Below are positions 11,031-26,700 of a stretch of 64,000 nt of DNA, one piece after another. Under the pieces are notes generated by a model, which saw only the letters and a program-made list of their open reading frames with translations, searched no databases and was not told the origin of the DNA. Every line of letters starts with the position of its first letter. Position 1 is the first letter of the stretch. A program made the position numbers and the translations under genes. This DNA is from Pipra filicauda (Eukaryota; Chordata; Aves; Passeriformes; Pipridae). The DNA lies in contig NW_024103452.1 of assembly GCF_003945595.2 (NCBI RefSeq), forward strand, positions 310,001 to 374,000. The letters run 5' to 3'.

Positions 11031-14000
11031 CAGATATACCACAGTTGCCTTAATATTCAGGAGGGCAAAGCACTGGCCACAAAAGTAAATTTCCATAAAG
11101 GATCAAACTAAATATTAAATAAAAGTCTTTCCGGCAATTATTTTTAATCTTTAACGTGTTTTCAAATGCTAGTGAAGGCCGCTTCAAGAGGTGGAAAATT
11201 CATACTCTCCCTTTATACTCTGGGAAAGCGAGGTGAAGGATCACAGACCCTGAACTCTGCAGCAGTGTCTCAGAACACCTGCAGAGAAATCAAAGTAGCA
11301 TCTCCCTTACTCCTCAAGGAGCTCCCTCAAGGGAGCTTATTCCCTTCCACCCCATGAGATATCCTGGGAAGAGTATGCAGCCCTCACCTACCCACAGTGG
11401 TCATTTTCAAGAGAGCCCTATAAATGCAGTCCTAACATTAGGGATCTCATCTCTTCAGAAGTGAGTGAGATGTTTGAGGTTTTTATCTCTCCTCCTTGCA
11501 TGCTCAGGTACCACAGCAAGTGCTTACATCCAGTATCAGAAATGTAACCATCACACTGGCCTCCCATATGTTGTCAGGGCACTAGATTACACATTTCTTG
11601 GAACAATGTAGACAGGTTATTCTTGTGCTGAGCCCTGCACAGTCGATGACAATAACTAAACACCTTTTAACTCTCTAAAATAGTATCCTTCCTAATTCTG
11701 GGCTACTCGTGGCTTCTGAACTGGAGCCTTCCCCAAACTAAAGGCAAAAGCTCTTTGAAATGAAGCCAAATTCAAGCTGATGTTTCAGCAGCTTCCAGCC
11801 ACCATCTTCTGAACCATCCCTCCCAATCAAACTGCCATCCCACACATGGGATGCTGGGGGCTGTCCTGGTGCTGTGCATGCACAACTTCTCAAACTCTGG
11901 GAAAGCCTTTGGTGTCCTCCTAATCAAGAAATAAAATAGCTTTTTCATGAGTGTATTTAGTTATTAATAGGAAGGAATTGTCCACAGGCAGCTCAGAATA
12001 GCAGTATTTATTGAGAAGTTAAGCACTCTCTTAGATGTCTAGGTTTCTGATCTTTTGAATTCTTTAGGGGTCAGATCCTACAGAGCTAGACTAAATTTAA
12101 AGTCCTCAGCTTGACCTGTAGCCTGAGGACGGGTTATTTGCCTTTGTCACTTTCAAATTCTATTTTTAAGTAATATCGTGCTCTTTCTCAGCCAGCTCAG
12201 TGAGCACGTTCAGTGCTGTTTGCTCCTCAGTCTCAGAAATGCCTACAGGTGCATTTGCCAGGTGTTAGTAGATTAACACAGCAGGGAGGGGAGAAAAACC
12301 ACAAACAGCTGTGTCTGCCTGTGTAGGAAGGAAGTGAGATGGCAGCTGAAATGTTACCCAACTTCCAGAGTCCCTAACTCTCTAAAAAAATAGATGGCTA
12401 CTATCTGGTGTAGCTACTAGTTACACATGTTGGGTGTTTTGTCTTAACTAATTTGTGGTGAGAAAGGGTGTGAAGAAAGATGAGCTGACTGCTTAGAGTC
12501 CTCTGTGGAAGACACTCGGAGAAGAAGCTGAGAGTTCCAGTGGAAGATTCACTGGTAGCATTCACCAAAAGTGAAATACTGGGATGCTGCCAATGTTAGT
12601 AGTGACAAGAAGAGTTTCTCAAGTTCTTCAAGATAAATCTGGTATGAATACAGCACAGTCATCTATGAGAGGATAAAAAGTGCTATCAGCTACCAAATGT
12701 ATCCTGAGGGTACAGATGGAGATATTATAAACTACAGTCCAATACGTTGGTAATCACAACTGCAGTGGAGAACACTGATGGTCTTGGCACCACAATGCCA
12801 AATCTCTTCCATCTTGAAACACAATTTCTCTTGTGGTCTCCTTCCTGCTGTCACTTGGGACTAATTGGTGTTTTGTGGCATTTCCAGGTCAGAAAGCTCG
12901 CAAAAGCATTTTGGAGCTCCAAGCATGCTTCTACACAGTCAGAGTCCTGCTGCACCTAAGGTAGCCATACATTTTGATGTTTTTCTAAAAAGATGTTTTT
13001 GACAACACTCTCTTCTGATCTCATGAGAAGGTGTTTAACTTCCTCACTTCCTACATTTGTCCTAGGAATCCAGTGTGGTTCATGTTCCTTATCTATATTT
13101 TGCTACTGATAAGACAAGAAAACTACAACACTTAAAAGAATTAGATCTTAGGCAAAGTTAATATGATATCATAAACAGGAAGCTTAAGTAGGTATTAGAT
13201 GGGAAGGAAAGAGGCACAGTGAAAACTCAAGGCAAATCAAATCAATAGCACATCATTAAAATAAAACTAGTTGTTTTACATCAAATGACAAACAAGTTGC
13301 AGCAGTGCTAAGGCTTGTATGGCTGAATGCTTAGAAACACATCAGGTAAGATTATGAGCTGAACACCCCAATACCTTAAGGGGAATGAATATCAATGTGT
13401 TTTTAAAGTCATTAAAGCTGGTGATATGCTGACTCTGGGCTAACACTGGGAACAAAGAGATGCTCAACTACCACTTACCTTGCTGACAAAAGCAGAAAGT
13501 CATGATGACAGTGAGCAGCTCTGAACCCACCACTCCTCTCTGCTCCTCCCTTTCCTCTTGTGCTGGCACAGCTGTGCATACCTTCATCTGACAGAGCCCA
13601 CTGGGGCACTAACCCTGCTGGCAAACAGCCGGCACAAGGGAAGGGCATCACAGCAACAAGTAGTTGAAGGTGGGGGTCACTGCTGATCCCCATTGAGAGT
13701 TCTGGCAGCCTACAGAGCACCTCTAGCCCTGGCCCTGCGGGCACTGCCTGCCAGCAACTTGCAAGGTGGCTCTCAGCCCATAGCACTAGTCTGCCTCATC
13801 ATTTAGGTGCCCCAAATGCTCTTGCATGGCATGCCAGCCTCTTTAGTCAGGAACAGGGCTGCTGAAAAGGTCGATTTCATTCACAGAACACTGGATGCGT
13901 TGATTTCTTCCAAGAGTGGTTCCGTTTTGTAAAGGAAATATTTATTTTTAAGTTTGTTGATTTCTTATTTTGCCCTGTGATCTAATGTAGCTTTTTTCTT

Positions 14001-17000
14001 TCCTTTCCTGGCACCACACTAGCTATTAGTTATTTATAGGGCAAACAAAAATAGGCTAAACTCTTAAAAAAAAAGAAAAGAGATATGTGAAAGGTGTGAT
14101 CTCTTCCTCTAGTGCTAACAGTCTAACTTTAGATGTGATAGGATAAAGTGGGAGTGAGAAGACAGGAGGTTGAGATAGGCTCGTGGACAAAGATTACAGT
14201 TTAAGTACATTTGGGATGTTCAAATTTTATAATAATATTGTTGATTCACAGGAAGTCATTATTTTCCCACCCTGAACTCATACCTCAGAAATCAGTAACT
14301 TTCTCATATCTTGGTCTAGTGGTTATGAAAAATTTTATTGCAAGCCATCTTCATGTTGTTTTGTACCCCTGTCCTTTCTGTTGTGAAACAAAAATAATGT
14401 TAATGGTTCAGTAAAGCCTAACTTTAGAATTCAAAATACCAGGAAATTTAAAGTTTAAAAATCAGCAGTAATTTTGTGTCTTTGTGTTGAAGGACCTAGA
14501 GCCCTAAACTGGATATGACAGTGCATGAAAACCAGCTCTGAGATCTGAAGTGAGAAGTGGCATGATGAAATTAATAAATTGTTTGAATTGAACCCATTTT
14601 AGGGGGGAAGCATGTGCCTCTGTGACACAGGCATGTTGCAAGAGCTAAAGAGCAACACATGGTAAAATAAAAGCTAAAATGAGAGATTTGGATGAAGTTA
14701 TGGTAAAGACAGCTCTGCAGAAAAAGAAGTGGAAGGATCTTAATACAATCTAGCTGTATAGACAGGGAAGAGGAAAGAATAACAGAAAATAATCTCTACC
14801 AAGCCGGACTAGAAAGGCGGTTTCTGACACTGAGCCAGATCAAGAAGCAAATTTCATTTAAGACACATAAAAGATGCAGAACAAAATAATAGGTTCCAAT
14901 GTCTCCTTAATCTTAGTATGAAGGCCACCTTTAGTGGACAATCCCGAACGTACCATTTCCCACTGCTGCCCACTCCAAAACCCCAAAACTTGCTATATTC
15001 CTTTGTTAAATTAAACATATTGAGTCATATTTCATTAATCATGATGAATTTCGGGTCACATACAAATTTATCTTTAGAGGTGTTTAAATTAGATTCAAAA
15101 TGCTATTTAGTAAGATATCTGTTTCGTCCAAAAAGCCATGTAAATATCAGCTGTACAGCTGTAACTTAGAGTTATCATATTTGTGAAGTCTGAGTTTCTC
15201 TGACTAGCTAGCAGAGGGATCTTCTCTCAAAAAGAACCACAACACAGTCACGAGGTCAAATTTTGAAACACTTTTTGTAAGAGAATTTGCCTCAGGTGAT
15301 CCTACTTTTTTTTACTCTCGAGCAAAAGAGTCATCCAGATCAACCATAGTAGCATTGATATGAACAAGTGATTCCTATTTTGCAGAATAAGACTGGAGAG
15401 AAACAGGCTGAACTGTCAAATGCAAACTGTTGTGAGCTCATTTCACATCACCCATCATATGGGATCTTACTTTTAAAAAGACCTTAACCAACTCCAGGAT
15501 GTGTGTGCATTCGTGAGCAATACTTACCTCAACATTGAACTGTCTTCAGGGTTTTGTCAGTGTGGCTTTGGCACTTTAAAAAAGCTTGCTGCATTAGGCT
15601 GATACTATTAGTAGACTACTTAAAATAACTGGCTGGCTACCACAGAATGTTACATTAACCAATGGGTGCCTGCCTCCTCCTCCTCCGCCAGGTAAAGCCT
15701 GCAAAGCATGCCTGGCTCTTGGTTGCATCCTGCTGTTTATCTGTGGCAGGCAAGCTGCAACCCCTGTGCTTCCAGAGCTTCAGCTTCTCCTCACCCTGGT
15801 GATAAGTTACTCCTCGAGTCCTTTCTGCCAATTGTTCTTGGCAAAGGGACCAGGGAAGACTATTGTTGTTGCTGGCTGTTATCTCTGCCTCTGACTCCAC
15901 TTGGCAGAGGTGCAATTCCATCTCTCTGGTGCGGAAACAAGCTGCTGGACTCTGGATGAGTCAACTCATTAATAAACAAAGAGTTACAAAGGAAATAGGG
16001 ATCAGTCTTAACAAAATAAATGCTTTAAAAGTTATTGGATGCTAGGGTGTTTGTCCTCCCCAGCATGACACTGCTTTATCTTGGGCCCCAGCCTTCCTAT
16101 CAGAAAACATGGAAGTTAGTATTTTATCAAATTTTAATCAGCTTAAATGCCGATATATTACTTACATAGCATGGAAAGTATTTTCCTCTGTTGTTACTGG
16201 TGAAAGTGGGTTATTTTTAATTATTAATTTATATCTGTTTCTGTACCTTCCCTGCTTTGTGGAGTATGCCAGTGCTAACTGGAAAACCTTCCATCACCTA
16301 CTGCTTACCCTGTCTCTGTGAAGGAGCCCAAGCCAGCTGCCCTGTGGGAAGCTCAAGACTGAAGTATTAAATTCTCATGGAATTCTCTTATGTGCTGAAG
16401 CAGAAGTATGTGATCAGATTCAGGAACATGAGATGGGACTTGGAGGAGGGGTGTTGCTGCTTTTTGGCAAAGGGGTTGGTGGGGTTTGCTCTGTGTGCTT
16501 TTTTTTTTTTTTTAGGAGAGGATGTTTGTGTATTCTCCTTGTTCATAGCTCACTGTTGGCCAGAAAAGATTTAATTTGAATTGGGCCTTAGTGTTAGTTC
16601 AGCACTACCGTTATAGTGGTAAAAGGAAAGCCTGGCTCAGCTTTCTTGGTTCTCCTTATACCACACCTAAGGACAGCAATCCTGCTTTTCTTGGGCCAGT
16701 ACCAGAAAAACCTCACGATTTCCTCATCTGCAAGGTGTCCACAGCCACATGCCCTTCTCTCACAATCAGAAGCTGATCTTTCTCTCCAATAGACACTTCA
16801 ACAGTCAGTCCCCACAGAAGCACACGACTATTCCAGTGGTGTTAAAAGAAATCAAGATTACACGTCAGAAAAGCCCCATAAGTCATTCCAGTGGCATGGA
16901 TGTATTTGATTTATAGGAAAAGATGTCATTCTTTGTATTTTCCTAATAAAAGCATGTCCTCTCTCTCTCTCCCCTAACTCAAAGCACTACATAGTTTCCC

Positions 17001-20000
17001 CCATGGCACCTTGCAAAGCCATGCAGGATCCAATGTAACCCTGCCTCTCACAACATATATCTAACAAACAGCACTGATAGTTCATCCTGCCCAATATTCA
17101 CTGTTTAAGCCTGGAAATAAACCAAAGATGACCAGCCACGTGCGTGATCCTCATTGAAAATTTTGTGAAATGCACATAAATCTTTACCTACCCAGAAAAA
17201 ACAGCAAGGTGCAATAGGATGGGGGAATCTTAAAGAAAAAAGAATACAACTTTTTTTTTTACTTTCAGTAAAACATGGGAGTATTTTTATTAATGTTCCT
17301 AGAGCTCCTTAACTAATAAGAATTAAATAGCAATTGTTACATAACAAAAAGTGTGAAATAGATTGTTTGAAGAACTAAAATCCATCGAAAACACATACCT
17401 AAAGATTAGTGTCTGATAAGATGCCTTCCTCTGTGTTAGAAAGTGTTGTGCAAAGGGTAAGTATTCAAGAGTTAGAAAAGGTCACGATGAAATTCACCCA
17501 AGAAAGCCAACAGAAAGTTTCCTAAGTGGAGTCCTCCAATGAAGTGCGAACAATTTTCCTGGAAAGTTCACCTACAAAGCAGTTGGTCAACAGCAACCTG
17601 TAGTGTGGACTACAAAATAATTTGTGTTATATAAAAAAACCAATTTCTTTAATCAGTTGTAAAAGTCCAATAGATTTAATCCCTTTTCTGTCTACTCTTA
17701 GATAATAAAGAGATGTGAATAGAGGTGTGATTTATTTTCTCTGTACTGTTTACTGTACTGAAGACTGCACCCTCCACTTCAGACCTCTAAAAGTTTCTCT
17801 CTACGTACATACTTCTCCAAATTTCATTTGATTTTCACTGTCCTTTTCTTTTCCTTTCTCAGTCATATCCCTTCTGAGATGAAGCAGACTGTATTTAGTA
17901 GTCCATGTGAGTACATACTGTAGATCATTGTTTATTTATTTATAGTACTGTTCTTTGTTCTTCTCTTCATACAACCTTATTTCCCATATATCTATTTGCT
18001 TTTCAGCCAACAGTGCATGGAAAGATCTTTTCACTCAGTTCCTCACAGCCACCCAGCTGGTTTCAGTGAATTAATATCTACTATATATAAATGGTCAACA
18101 TTGTTCTCTAAATTACATTACACTGCAGTTGCAGTTCCATCATTATGTCAGATTGCCTGATCTTTGTTAAGTCCTTCCACATTTCCTTCACCTCCTTTCT
18201 AAATGTAACTGAGTAATTTTTGGGGCATGTGTTGATTTTACCATCCCACTGCTTGTGCCTTCCTCCAAATTAAACATTAGAGAGCACCAGCACAAACCTT
18301 GGGGGAACCCACTTAACCTCACTTAAACTCTATGAAAACAACTTGCATCCACCTTTTCTGTTATAAAGTGTTAGACCTTCTACCCTAAAGTAAACCAAAC
18401 TGACCTTTTCGTGTTAAAGAAAGAAAAAAAGAAGGAAAAAAAATTTGAAACTGTGCAACTCCTAATACAGGCTTGTTGAGGAAAAGCACCGTCAGGGACA
18501 AGGTTGGTAAAGACAAATGCTAGAGTTCACAGGGCATCATTGCTCACCAAGAAGCCAAGCACAAAACAGAAATTAGATGAGGGAAATCACAGAAGTGAAT
18601 GCGACCCTCAGGAAACAACTCTTGAGGGCGAGTCCCATATCAGGTAAGGAGGCTGTACACATATGTCGGCTCTCTTGGTCGCATCACCAACACATGACAG
18701 GGTGAAAGAAGGGAACTGATCATTGCTGGAAACCTATGTGTCCCAGAGGACCTCGTCTCATGCAAGTCCAAAGGCAGCTCTTGTACCCATTGCCAAGGGT
18801 TTATGAAATGCAAAAACCAAGTCATAAAAAAGAAAAAAAAAAGTGAGGGAAAAAGTGTGCTAAAACTCTCCAGTCCTCCCAGGTATAATTACAGAAAATA
18901 ACAACAAAAATAAGGTGGCTTTTGGCACTTTTGGTGTTCTGAGGTGTTTACTGTTTTGAGTCTCGACTGCGGTAACGTGTAGGACGCATAAACAGTGAAG
19001 TTGGCCAACCAGAACGGGCACGCAACCTGCTAATTGGGGAAAGTCTGCCTGAGCCTCCGGCCACTGGTAGACAACACAACAGCCTCCAGAAAGTCAATTT
19101 TTATTCTGATTTTTTTTTTTAATAATTATTTTAAATGCTGGCTCAACCACCGATCTAAAAATTAAATGAATATCCATTTGATAGGCAAAAGAAATGTTTT
19201 TTTTCTGATTATGTATAACCTTTCATCCTTTCTCTGCCTATAGCACTTAATAGCAAGAAATACAGGAAAATAATATAACTGCAAGTGCTTTATCTATCTG
19301 CATAGTACTCCTATCTCTACAGTTCTGGTTTTCTCCTTTTCCTTAATTACACATTAGTTACACAGATCCCAGGAACAAGATATTGTACTTATCACAAAAC
19401 ACAGTTATTCCACTAACATGCTCAGGAAAAAAACACTGCAAAAACAATTCCACAAAAAAGCCCGCACTACCCTTGGATGCACAGTGTAGTTACCTGTTGG
19501 CAAGAAACACAATTTGAGACCTTTTCTTTCCCTTTCAATTTTATAGAAAATAATTTTGGAGCCTTTATGACTCAATTACTTGCACAGTAAGAAAGGTGAC
19601 AATCCTGTTTTCTATAGATGTTAAAAAACCAGATAATAAATTCCACACTTCTCTAATAAATTCCATGTTTAAAAAAATGTAAATAATAGATTGCCTAAGG
19701 TTCCTAGATGATATATCCTAAAATACATGTTGTTTCCAAGCAAGCTGACACTTCTTATGTCTTATCTAATCTTTAGCTGTTTACCACTCAGTTCAATTTC
19801 TCTAATCAAAGGGCTTAGCAAAATATCAATATAGATATTATAGAATACCAAGACATACTGATTTTAGTTTGCTTTACTCGACTCTCTGGAAGTGTTTTTT
19901 TCACTCTTTCTTCTTTATGATCCTATAATGGAGTGAGGGTCTGATTCTCAGGCCAGGTTTTAGATAATTGCATGGAGCCACAAACACTTTGAGTATTAGG

Positions 20001-20684
20001 TAGGTAAGCTACATACTTCTAATTGTGAAAGGTGGCAACAGGAATAATGTTTCCCATTGTAAATTATCTGACCTTTCAGTTGAACATCTGTTACTGACTT
20101 AATGGCCACTAATTCTAGTAACAGAAATAATTTACTGCCTTGTACTCCTTTAGGATTACATTGCCAGCTCAGCAATGAGCTGAAATGAAGCCAAAGGGAC
20201 AGCACTGGTGAAAAGCAGAGCATTAAGTCCTATGGCAGGCTTGAATCCTATCACCAGTGGCAGCTATCAGGCCATTTGAAAAGGATGGGAGGTGAAGCCT
20301 GTTGGGCTCTACTAAAGCAATTGTGGAAACTATTAGCTTATCATCTCTTTACCATGAGCCAAGAGCAGAGAAAGCAAAATGAAAATAAGAAGTTCACCTT
20401 TATATATGCCTGTTTATGCACCCAGGGCTGTCAGGTAGGAAAAGAAAGATCTATTAAACAATAAACTAATTTTAAACTTTATTATTTTTGGTTCATGTGC
20501 AAAACCACTGTGACATTTTGTGTAGAAGACAAGATAGCCTTACTACCTAACCTTTACAGGCAGCACAAACCAGTCTAATGTTCATGAAACATGTCATGAG
20601 CCATGAAACATGCTGAAGCTGTTTGACCTCATTACTGATGAGATGCCTTCCAATTTTAGATGCTTGAAAAAAGCTAGTTTTGAG

Positions 20685-20705
20685 TATATATGTATATATA
20701 TATAT
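20685..20705. repeat. Interrupted TA microsatellite
   Basis: TA repeats broken once by a TG, in intergenic DNA. Confidence 0.9.
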
Positions 20706-23700
20706 TCTCAATAAATCAGAACTATCTCTTTTCTTAATCAGTTAAAGAGAATCTATACCTTTCCCTTTTAAGAGTATTTTCTTTGAACTCCACCCAGATG
20801 CAAGAATGAGGGCAAGCTCAATGAAGAGCTTCTGGTTTAATACTATTTCATTTTTTATTTGCATTGACTTGCTGTTTTCTTGCTATAACATCACAAATTT
20901 AATAGGGCAAGGTTCGCCTTGCTACTTTACTAAAATCCTTCACTTTGGATCCAAACAAACACTTATCAGATGTATTTTCCATTTGCTTGATTTTTAACCA
21001 CCTAAAGTGATTTCTTCAGAGATCCAGAGCATCAACTCTTTTCCCATGAGCAGCATTTCACTTTTTTTATATGCCAATATCATGCCTATCATACAATCCA
21101 AATTGCAATCCCCTCTAAGAACTATTCAATCACAAATTAATGAGTAAGCTGAAGATTACTTCGACAGAGAACTTGCAAAGGCAGTATCTGAATCCTCTTC
21201 CATGTATTCACTCTTCCTTCCTTTGCCCTAACAAAACAAAACAAAATGAAAAATTAATACAGACAGCAGATGCAGTAATTTCAGAGTGACAGAAATGAGA
21301 CCAGGATAATACTAGTAAAAATTGCATTCGTTGAGATACATGAGAAAGAGGTAAACGTGCTTTTACACCACTCATTTTTTTCCCCATCTATTTTCCTGTT
21401 ACAGTACATTTCTCAGACCCTGTTACTGGTTTTCCTTCACAGAGGTAAAATGGAAAAAAAATAATCTTGATGATACTTTCCTATCTCTAAATAAATTTGA
21501 TTCAAGGTACTTTCCTGTCAGGTTCCTGTTTCTTCTAGGTGTAATCCATGTGAATGCTAATGAAAGTCTATTAAGAAAGAAGCCTTGCCTGTCACCGGAC
21601 AAAGGATGTAAAAGCACTTCATTGTTCCCGCTCTGAAGAAAAAACAATTTGCCACAGCCAGACCCCACTCCCAACAGTGCCAAGCGCATGGTAATTTATT
21701 ACCTCTGGATGTCTGATTCCAAGTGAAGGAAACTGAAATGTCATACCTTCATTCACAACACCGTCTCATGGAATTATTTTTTCCGGATTCCTGGGAAGTT
21801 GAAATATTTGAGAAGAATATCAGGAACTGTTCTTTTAGCCTGTTTGGTGAGTAGATAATTGCCTTCCAACTCTATTCTTTCAGGAAATGATGTGAGTGTT
21901 GCATTGTTCCTAGACAGGGGCAGCAATGTTTTTTAACAGGACACATACATACATATTTTTAAAAGAAACAAAACACAATAAAAACATGCAGTCTAAGCCA
22001 CTGTACTGAACCAGACTTTTTGAATCTGGCACAGATAAGAGGTTGGCCCAGACAACATGTCCACATTTCACATAACTCAGAGCATTCCTTAGAAGGGATG
22101 TAAGCAACACTTTTTGTTGAAGGAAGAAAAAAAAAAGACATTTCAAACAAAACCTTTTATGATGTGAGAGTAAAAAGCTCATTATGTTAAGTGATATCAA
22201 ACATGACCAGAAAAGACCCTAGGGAGAAATTACACTTTCTTTATTGGATTCTGTGGGACAAACCAGCCTGGGAACTTAAAAGCAGAAGGAAGGTGCACGT
22301 GGAAATCACATCATATATGAAGAATAATTCCTTACCGTGTGAAAATAATTGGAAATAGTTTTCAGCTAAAGCTTCTCCTTATGGCAGCCTTTTCAAAGGG
22401 ATCATACTGAGGCAATGACCTACAGTAGCACTAATTCAATAGCTGCTGGATAACCTCCTTGCAGAGGTATGTGGTCTTAGTCCAGTTACATGTCAACAGG
22501 CAAAATATAATGAGGACTGAAACTCTTAACAATAGGGTCTCTTTCTCGAGCCTTTTCTTATTTTGACTGAAGATAATGGCAAAAATTCAACTAAGTTTTT
22601 GAATTTCAATTTAATTTTTGATAAAAGCAAAATTGGACCTGGAAAGGGTATAAAGAGGGGACTACTATTTCTTCTTAGGGGGAGGCTTCAAGGGACAAAG
22701 GGGCAGTATGCAAAAACTCTGCTATGACTTTCCATGCTCCAGTTTGACCACCACACATTTCTCTGGGACTTGCATCCTCTAAAAACCAACTGAAGAAAGA
22801 TTTTGCATTTTTGTGACCTTGTGCTGATGGTGACCACCTCAGTTGCAAACAGCAACACTGCAACAGTGGGCTGCATTGTCCATTTCCTCCCTACTTCATC
22901 ATCTGGCTAAGAAACAAAAGTCAAAAATTAGACAGTTTTATTACATAAAATTCTATCTGTTATGGATGTTTTAAAGGAAATTGCATTTGCTGTACCATCT
23001 GCAAGTCACAGCTGCAAGAAAGTTTCAAAACACAATGCATCTTGGTCACCTCGCTTTTTTTTTTTTTAATATGTATGTAGATATTTTGGAGTTCGAATTT
23101 TTTTTTTCATTTTTTGTTTTTGGTTTTTTTTCCACAACCAGAGATGGCAGTCAGTGTTTAGGCCCACTTCTCCTGGATACAGGGATACACAGAAAGTGTT
23201 AAACAAAATGGGAGAAAGATACTGTCCTACACTAGGTATCTGTGCAGTATTTGTATTCTGCACTCAAGGTGCCCTAGGTAAAAAATTCATTACATTGGCT
23301 GATGCAATGAGGATCTCTAACCTTGTCCAGGACATAAATATCAAAGTCCTACAAGCTCCAAGTACTTCTTGATTCCAAAAAATGTTTCCACTGTTGCAAT
23401 GTATTGCAGGCTATTTATTCTGAAAAAATTTTTGAACCCTTAAGACTCTGACAGTTTAAAGGATAGTTCCTTCTAAGGATTCCAAAAGCTAATTAGCTGT
23501 TTGAAACCAAGCTGCTATGTAGGTGTACTACTGTAATTCCACTTTACAATTTTAAACATTGTTTGATAAATAAATTCTAAATTATTTAAAATTTTCTTTC
23601 AAATCAGTACATTGGAAGGATGGACAGTATTTCCTATTTATGTAATTCAGCTCAGAAGCTTTCTAGTTGACAGAGTAAATATTGGAACATATTTAGAGCC

Positions 23701-26700
23701 ATCTGGAGAGAGGATTTTCAGGAACCGGAATTTATTTAATGAGGGCTAAAAACATCTGGAAAGGACAAACTTGGGTCCATTAATAAAGGACTTCCTATGG
23801 CCTCGAGCAATCCGGAACTAAATTTCCCGGAGCTAAAGCTACTGAAAAGTGCTGTGCATATTCTAGAACACGTTGCAGCAAGAGGCATATTTGCATATCC
23901 TAGTTTGGGAGAGCACTGGTTAGGTAACACTCTACAGGCTTTGCGAAGCAAACTTGCAAATTTATTTTACAATTAATTGAAAGACAACTAAAAATGCTTA
24001 TCTGGGTCCTGCAATGTTTGCTGCAGCAAGAACAAAGTTTATTTTTTTCCAGATTGCAAAATGTTGCAACAATGTGTCATGAAATGCTAGGTAAATTTAT
24101 ATTATGTCCATCTCAAAATGTTAGTAATGAGTACCAAGCCAAAGCCATAAATAGTGCTTTGCTTCTCACTAAATTCCATTACATCACATTAAACGCAATG
24201 TCTGTTAAAAAAAAAAAAGAAGATATTCAGTTGCAGGTCTCCTTGTATCCACCCAGTGAGTCATTAGTGGAGAAGATTGAGGAAATGTAAGGTTTTATTT
24301 TAAATTACAGTTTTAAAATACAATATCATCCACCCTTCAGTGCAGCTGTCTTGAAAATTCATATTGAAAGTGTTATCTTTTTCTTCATAGTCAATAAAAT
24401 GATGTTAAATAAAAATCGGAGCCATCCATGTTCTGATTTGGCCCAGACAGAGCATTTAAGGCAGCAAACCGAAAACTAGGTGGATAGGTCTACACGATTC
24501 CTAGTTAGGAAGCTCAGTTCTGAGCCTGGATTTTCAAAGTTACAGCTTTAATCCCTGGCTGGACTTCTGTAAGCTTTTCTTCTTTCTAATGCTCAGCATT
24601 GTCTTGAGTAATTTTGTTCCTACTTTGCTCATTACTTGTAAATCTGAAACTGCGAAGGTGTTGCACACAATACCGTACCTCTGCACCTCGGCAGAACTGG
24701 AAGGTACGTTTGTGTGGAGCAACGTATTTCTACAAGATTTCTTTCAACCCTTATTAACTACCTTTGTTAAGTGCTTCAAAACAGATTTGACTTCTCCCTT
24801 CTCTTTTAAATGTCTACGTTATATGGAATTTTTGAATAATCTTTGACTTAACTATTTATGAAACTTGTGTTATTCACTAAAATCTAACTGAGCAGCTGCA
24901 ATTTCATCTTCCTGTAGATTCTGCTGCATCTTGACACACAGACCAGAAGTTTGACTCACAGCACTGAATGTACTGCATCTTTACTACTTTGAGAAGTTCA
25001 TTTGATTATAAGCAATAAAATAACTGTCCTATTTTAAAAATGTGTGGTATGATGATTTTGTTCACAGATTTTATTTGCAGAGATCCCATTTCCTTACTAA
25101 GGTGCAATCTCTATCAATAAGCACAAACTTTTGCCTCAAAAGTTCAGAAAACCTGATCCACTAAAACAAACAGCAGTGTAAGAATGCAGCTCTTGGAGTT
25201 TTTAATCTCTGGCATTGAGTCTAACATCATATTATAATACATTTTAACTAGAACACGCAAGAACTGCAGACAGTATTGTTCAGGTCAGCACACATTACAT
25301 AAATAACTTTGAGAGTGACCTGTTCTAAGGTTTTTTGAGCACTAATGGGGCAAAACGTTGTTGATAACTAGTGCCACTTTTAAAAGTATGGCTTCATCCA
25401 TGAAATGTCTTTTACTTACACAAAACATCGTGTTAAACTGAACAGCAGCATTTACATTTCATACCTCGTATAAAACCAGGCTTCCTCACGTTCCTTCTCT
25501 GGCCTGCACTGACACCTGCTGGGGAACATTTGTCAATCTCCAGTGCACACCCTTGAGACAATCAGGCTTTTCAACTCGGCAGTGAACTATACATGATTCA
25601 ATTTACTTGCCGATTATGCCACGTATTTGCTATTTAATTTGACTACGAAAAAACTCCACAGTGACCTAGTGTCACTATAGAAAGAAGCAGAGGAAGGTCA
25701 TATAAATAGGCATTCTCCCTCATTCCTAAGATTAAAACAATGTGATAGGCCTTAGATAAACATTCCAAGAAGAACAGCAGATTCATTGTTAACATAAGCC
25801 AGTTTAAAAAACCCCAAACCTTTAAGTATCTCTTCAGTTCCTCAGTTTGTTATTACTTCTTAATACAGCAGCAGCAGATTTCATACAGCAGTTCCAAGGA
25901 AGATACCAGCTTCTTGCTATGTGTTCATTAGAACAGAAAAACTAAGAAAATATTCCAGTGGTTACATGACACCCAGCCCCACTTTCAGTTACAACGAACA
26001 GTTACACCTACGGTTCAGCATAATAAACAGTGCTAATAGCTAAGCAAAAACTTATACACATAGGCTGGTACAAAGACACAGAAACTCACTTGTCATACTA
26101 GAAGTTAACAATGTTGAGGGCCCTTTCCAACTCCTACTGGAATCCAATGTAAACTTCTATCAAGTTTAACTGGGATTAAATAAATCCTCAAGATTTTTAA
26201 AACTATGATGTTCAGTCATGTAAAATTGCAACTATAAATTAAAACACTTCCTTCACGCACCAATGACATAAAGCCAACTTTTAAACTATTTTTTTTAACT
26301 ACTCATTTTTCTATTTCTCCCAAATGGCAGAGACTACGAATAACAAGAATTTGAATCGTGCAAAGAAAGTTGCACTGTGGAGAACTATTGTGACCAGACA
26401 GACCATAATCCCACCCTGATAAAAAACTGCAGAAGATAGGAATATTTTTTTATCAGTCAGATATGTTCTGTTTTGACATAGTATTAGACACATCAGGTAT
26501 TGGTTGGGATTTTTTTAAGCATTTGGACAGAAAAAATAGGTTTTCCTATTATTGTTGGCAAGTTGCTTCAAAGATGATTAAGCATTTCTAGGTACCTCAA
26601 AACCTACAGCATATCACACACAAAAAAGTAAGAGTTATGAAATGAAATATTTCAGAAAAAGATAGTTTTCACTGCAGTCCCCACAATGAACAGCAATGGG

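Noticed and set aside
26112..26145. GTTGAGGGCCCTTTCCAACT, similar to a CR1 3' end
   Set aside because: Only about 20 bases match and neither the preceding CR1 body nor the terminal ATTCTRTG repeat is present. Too weak to call.
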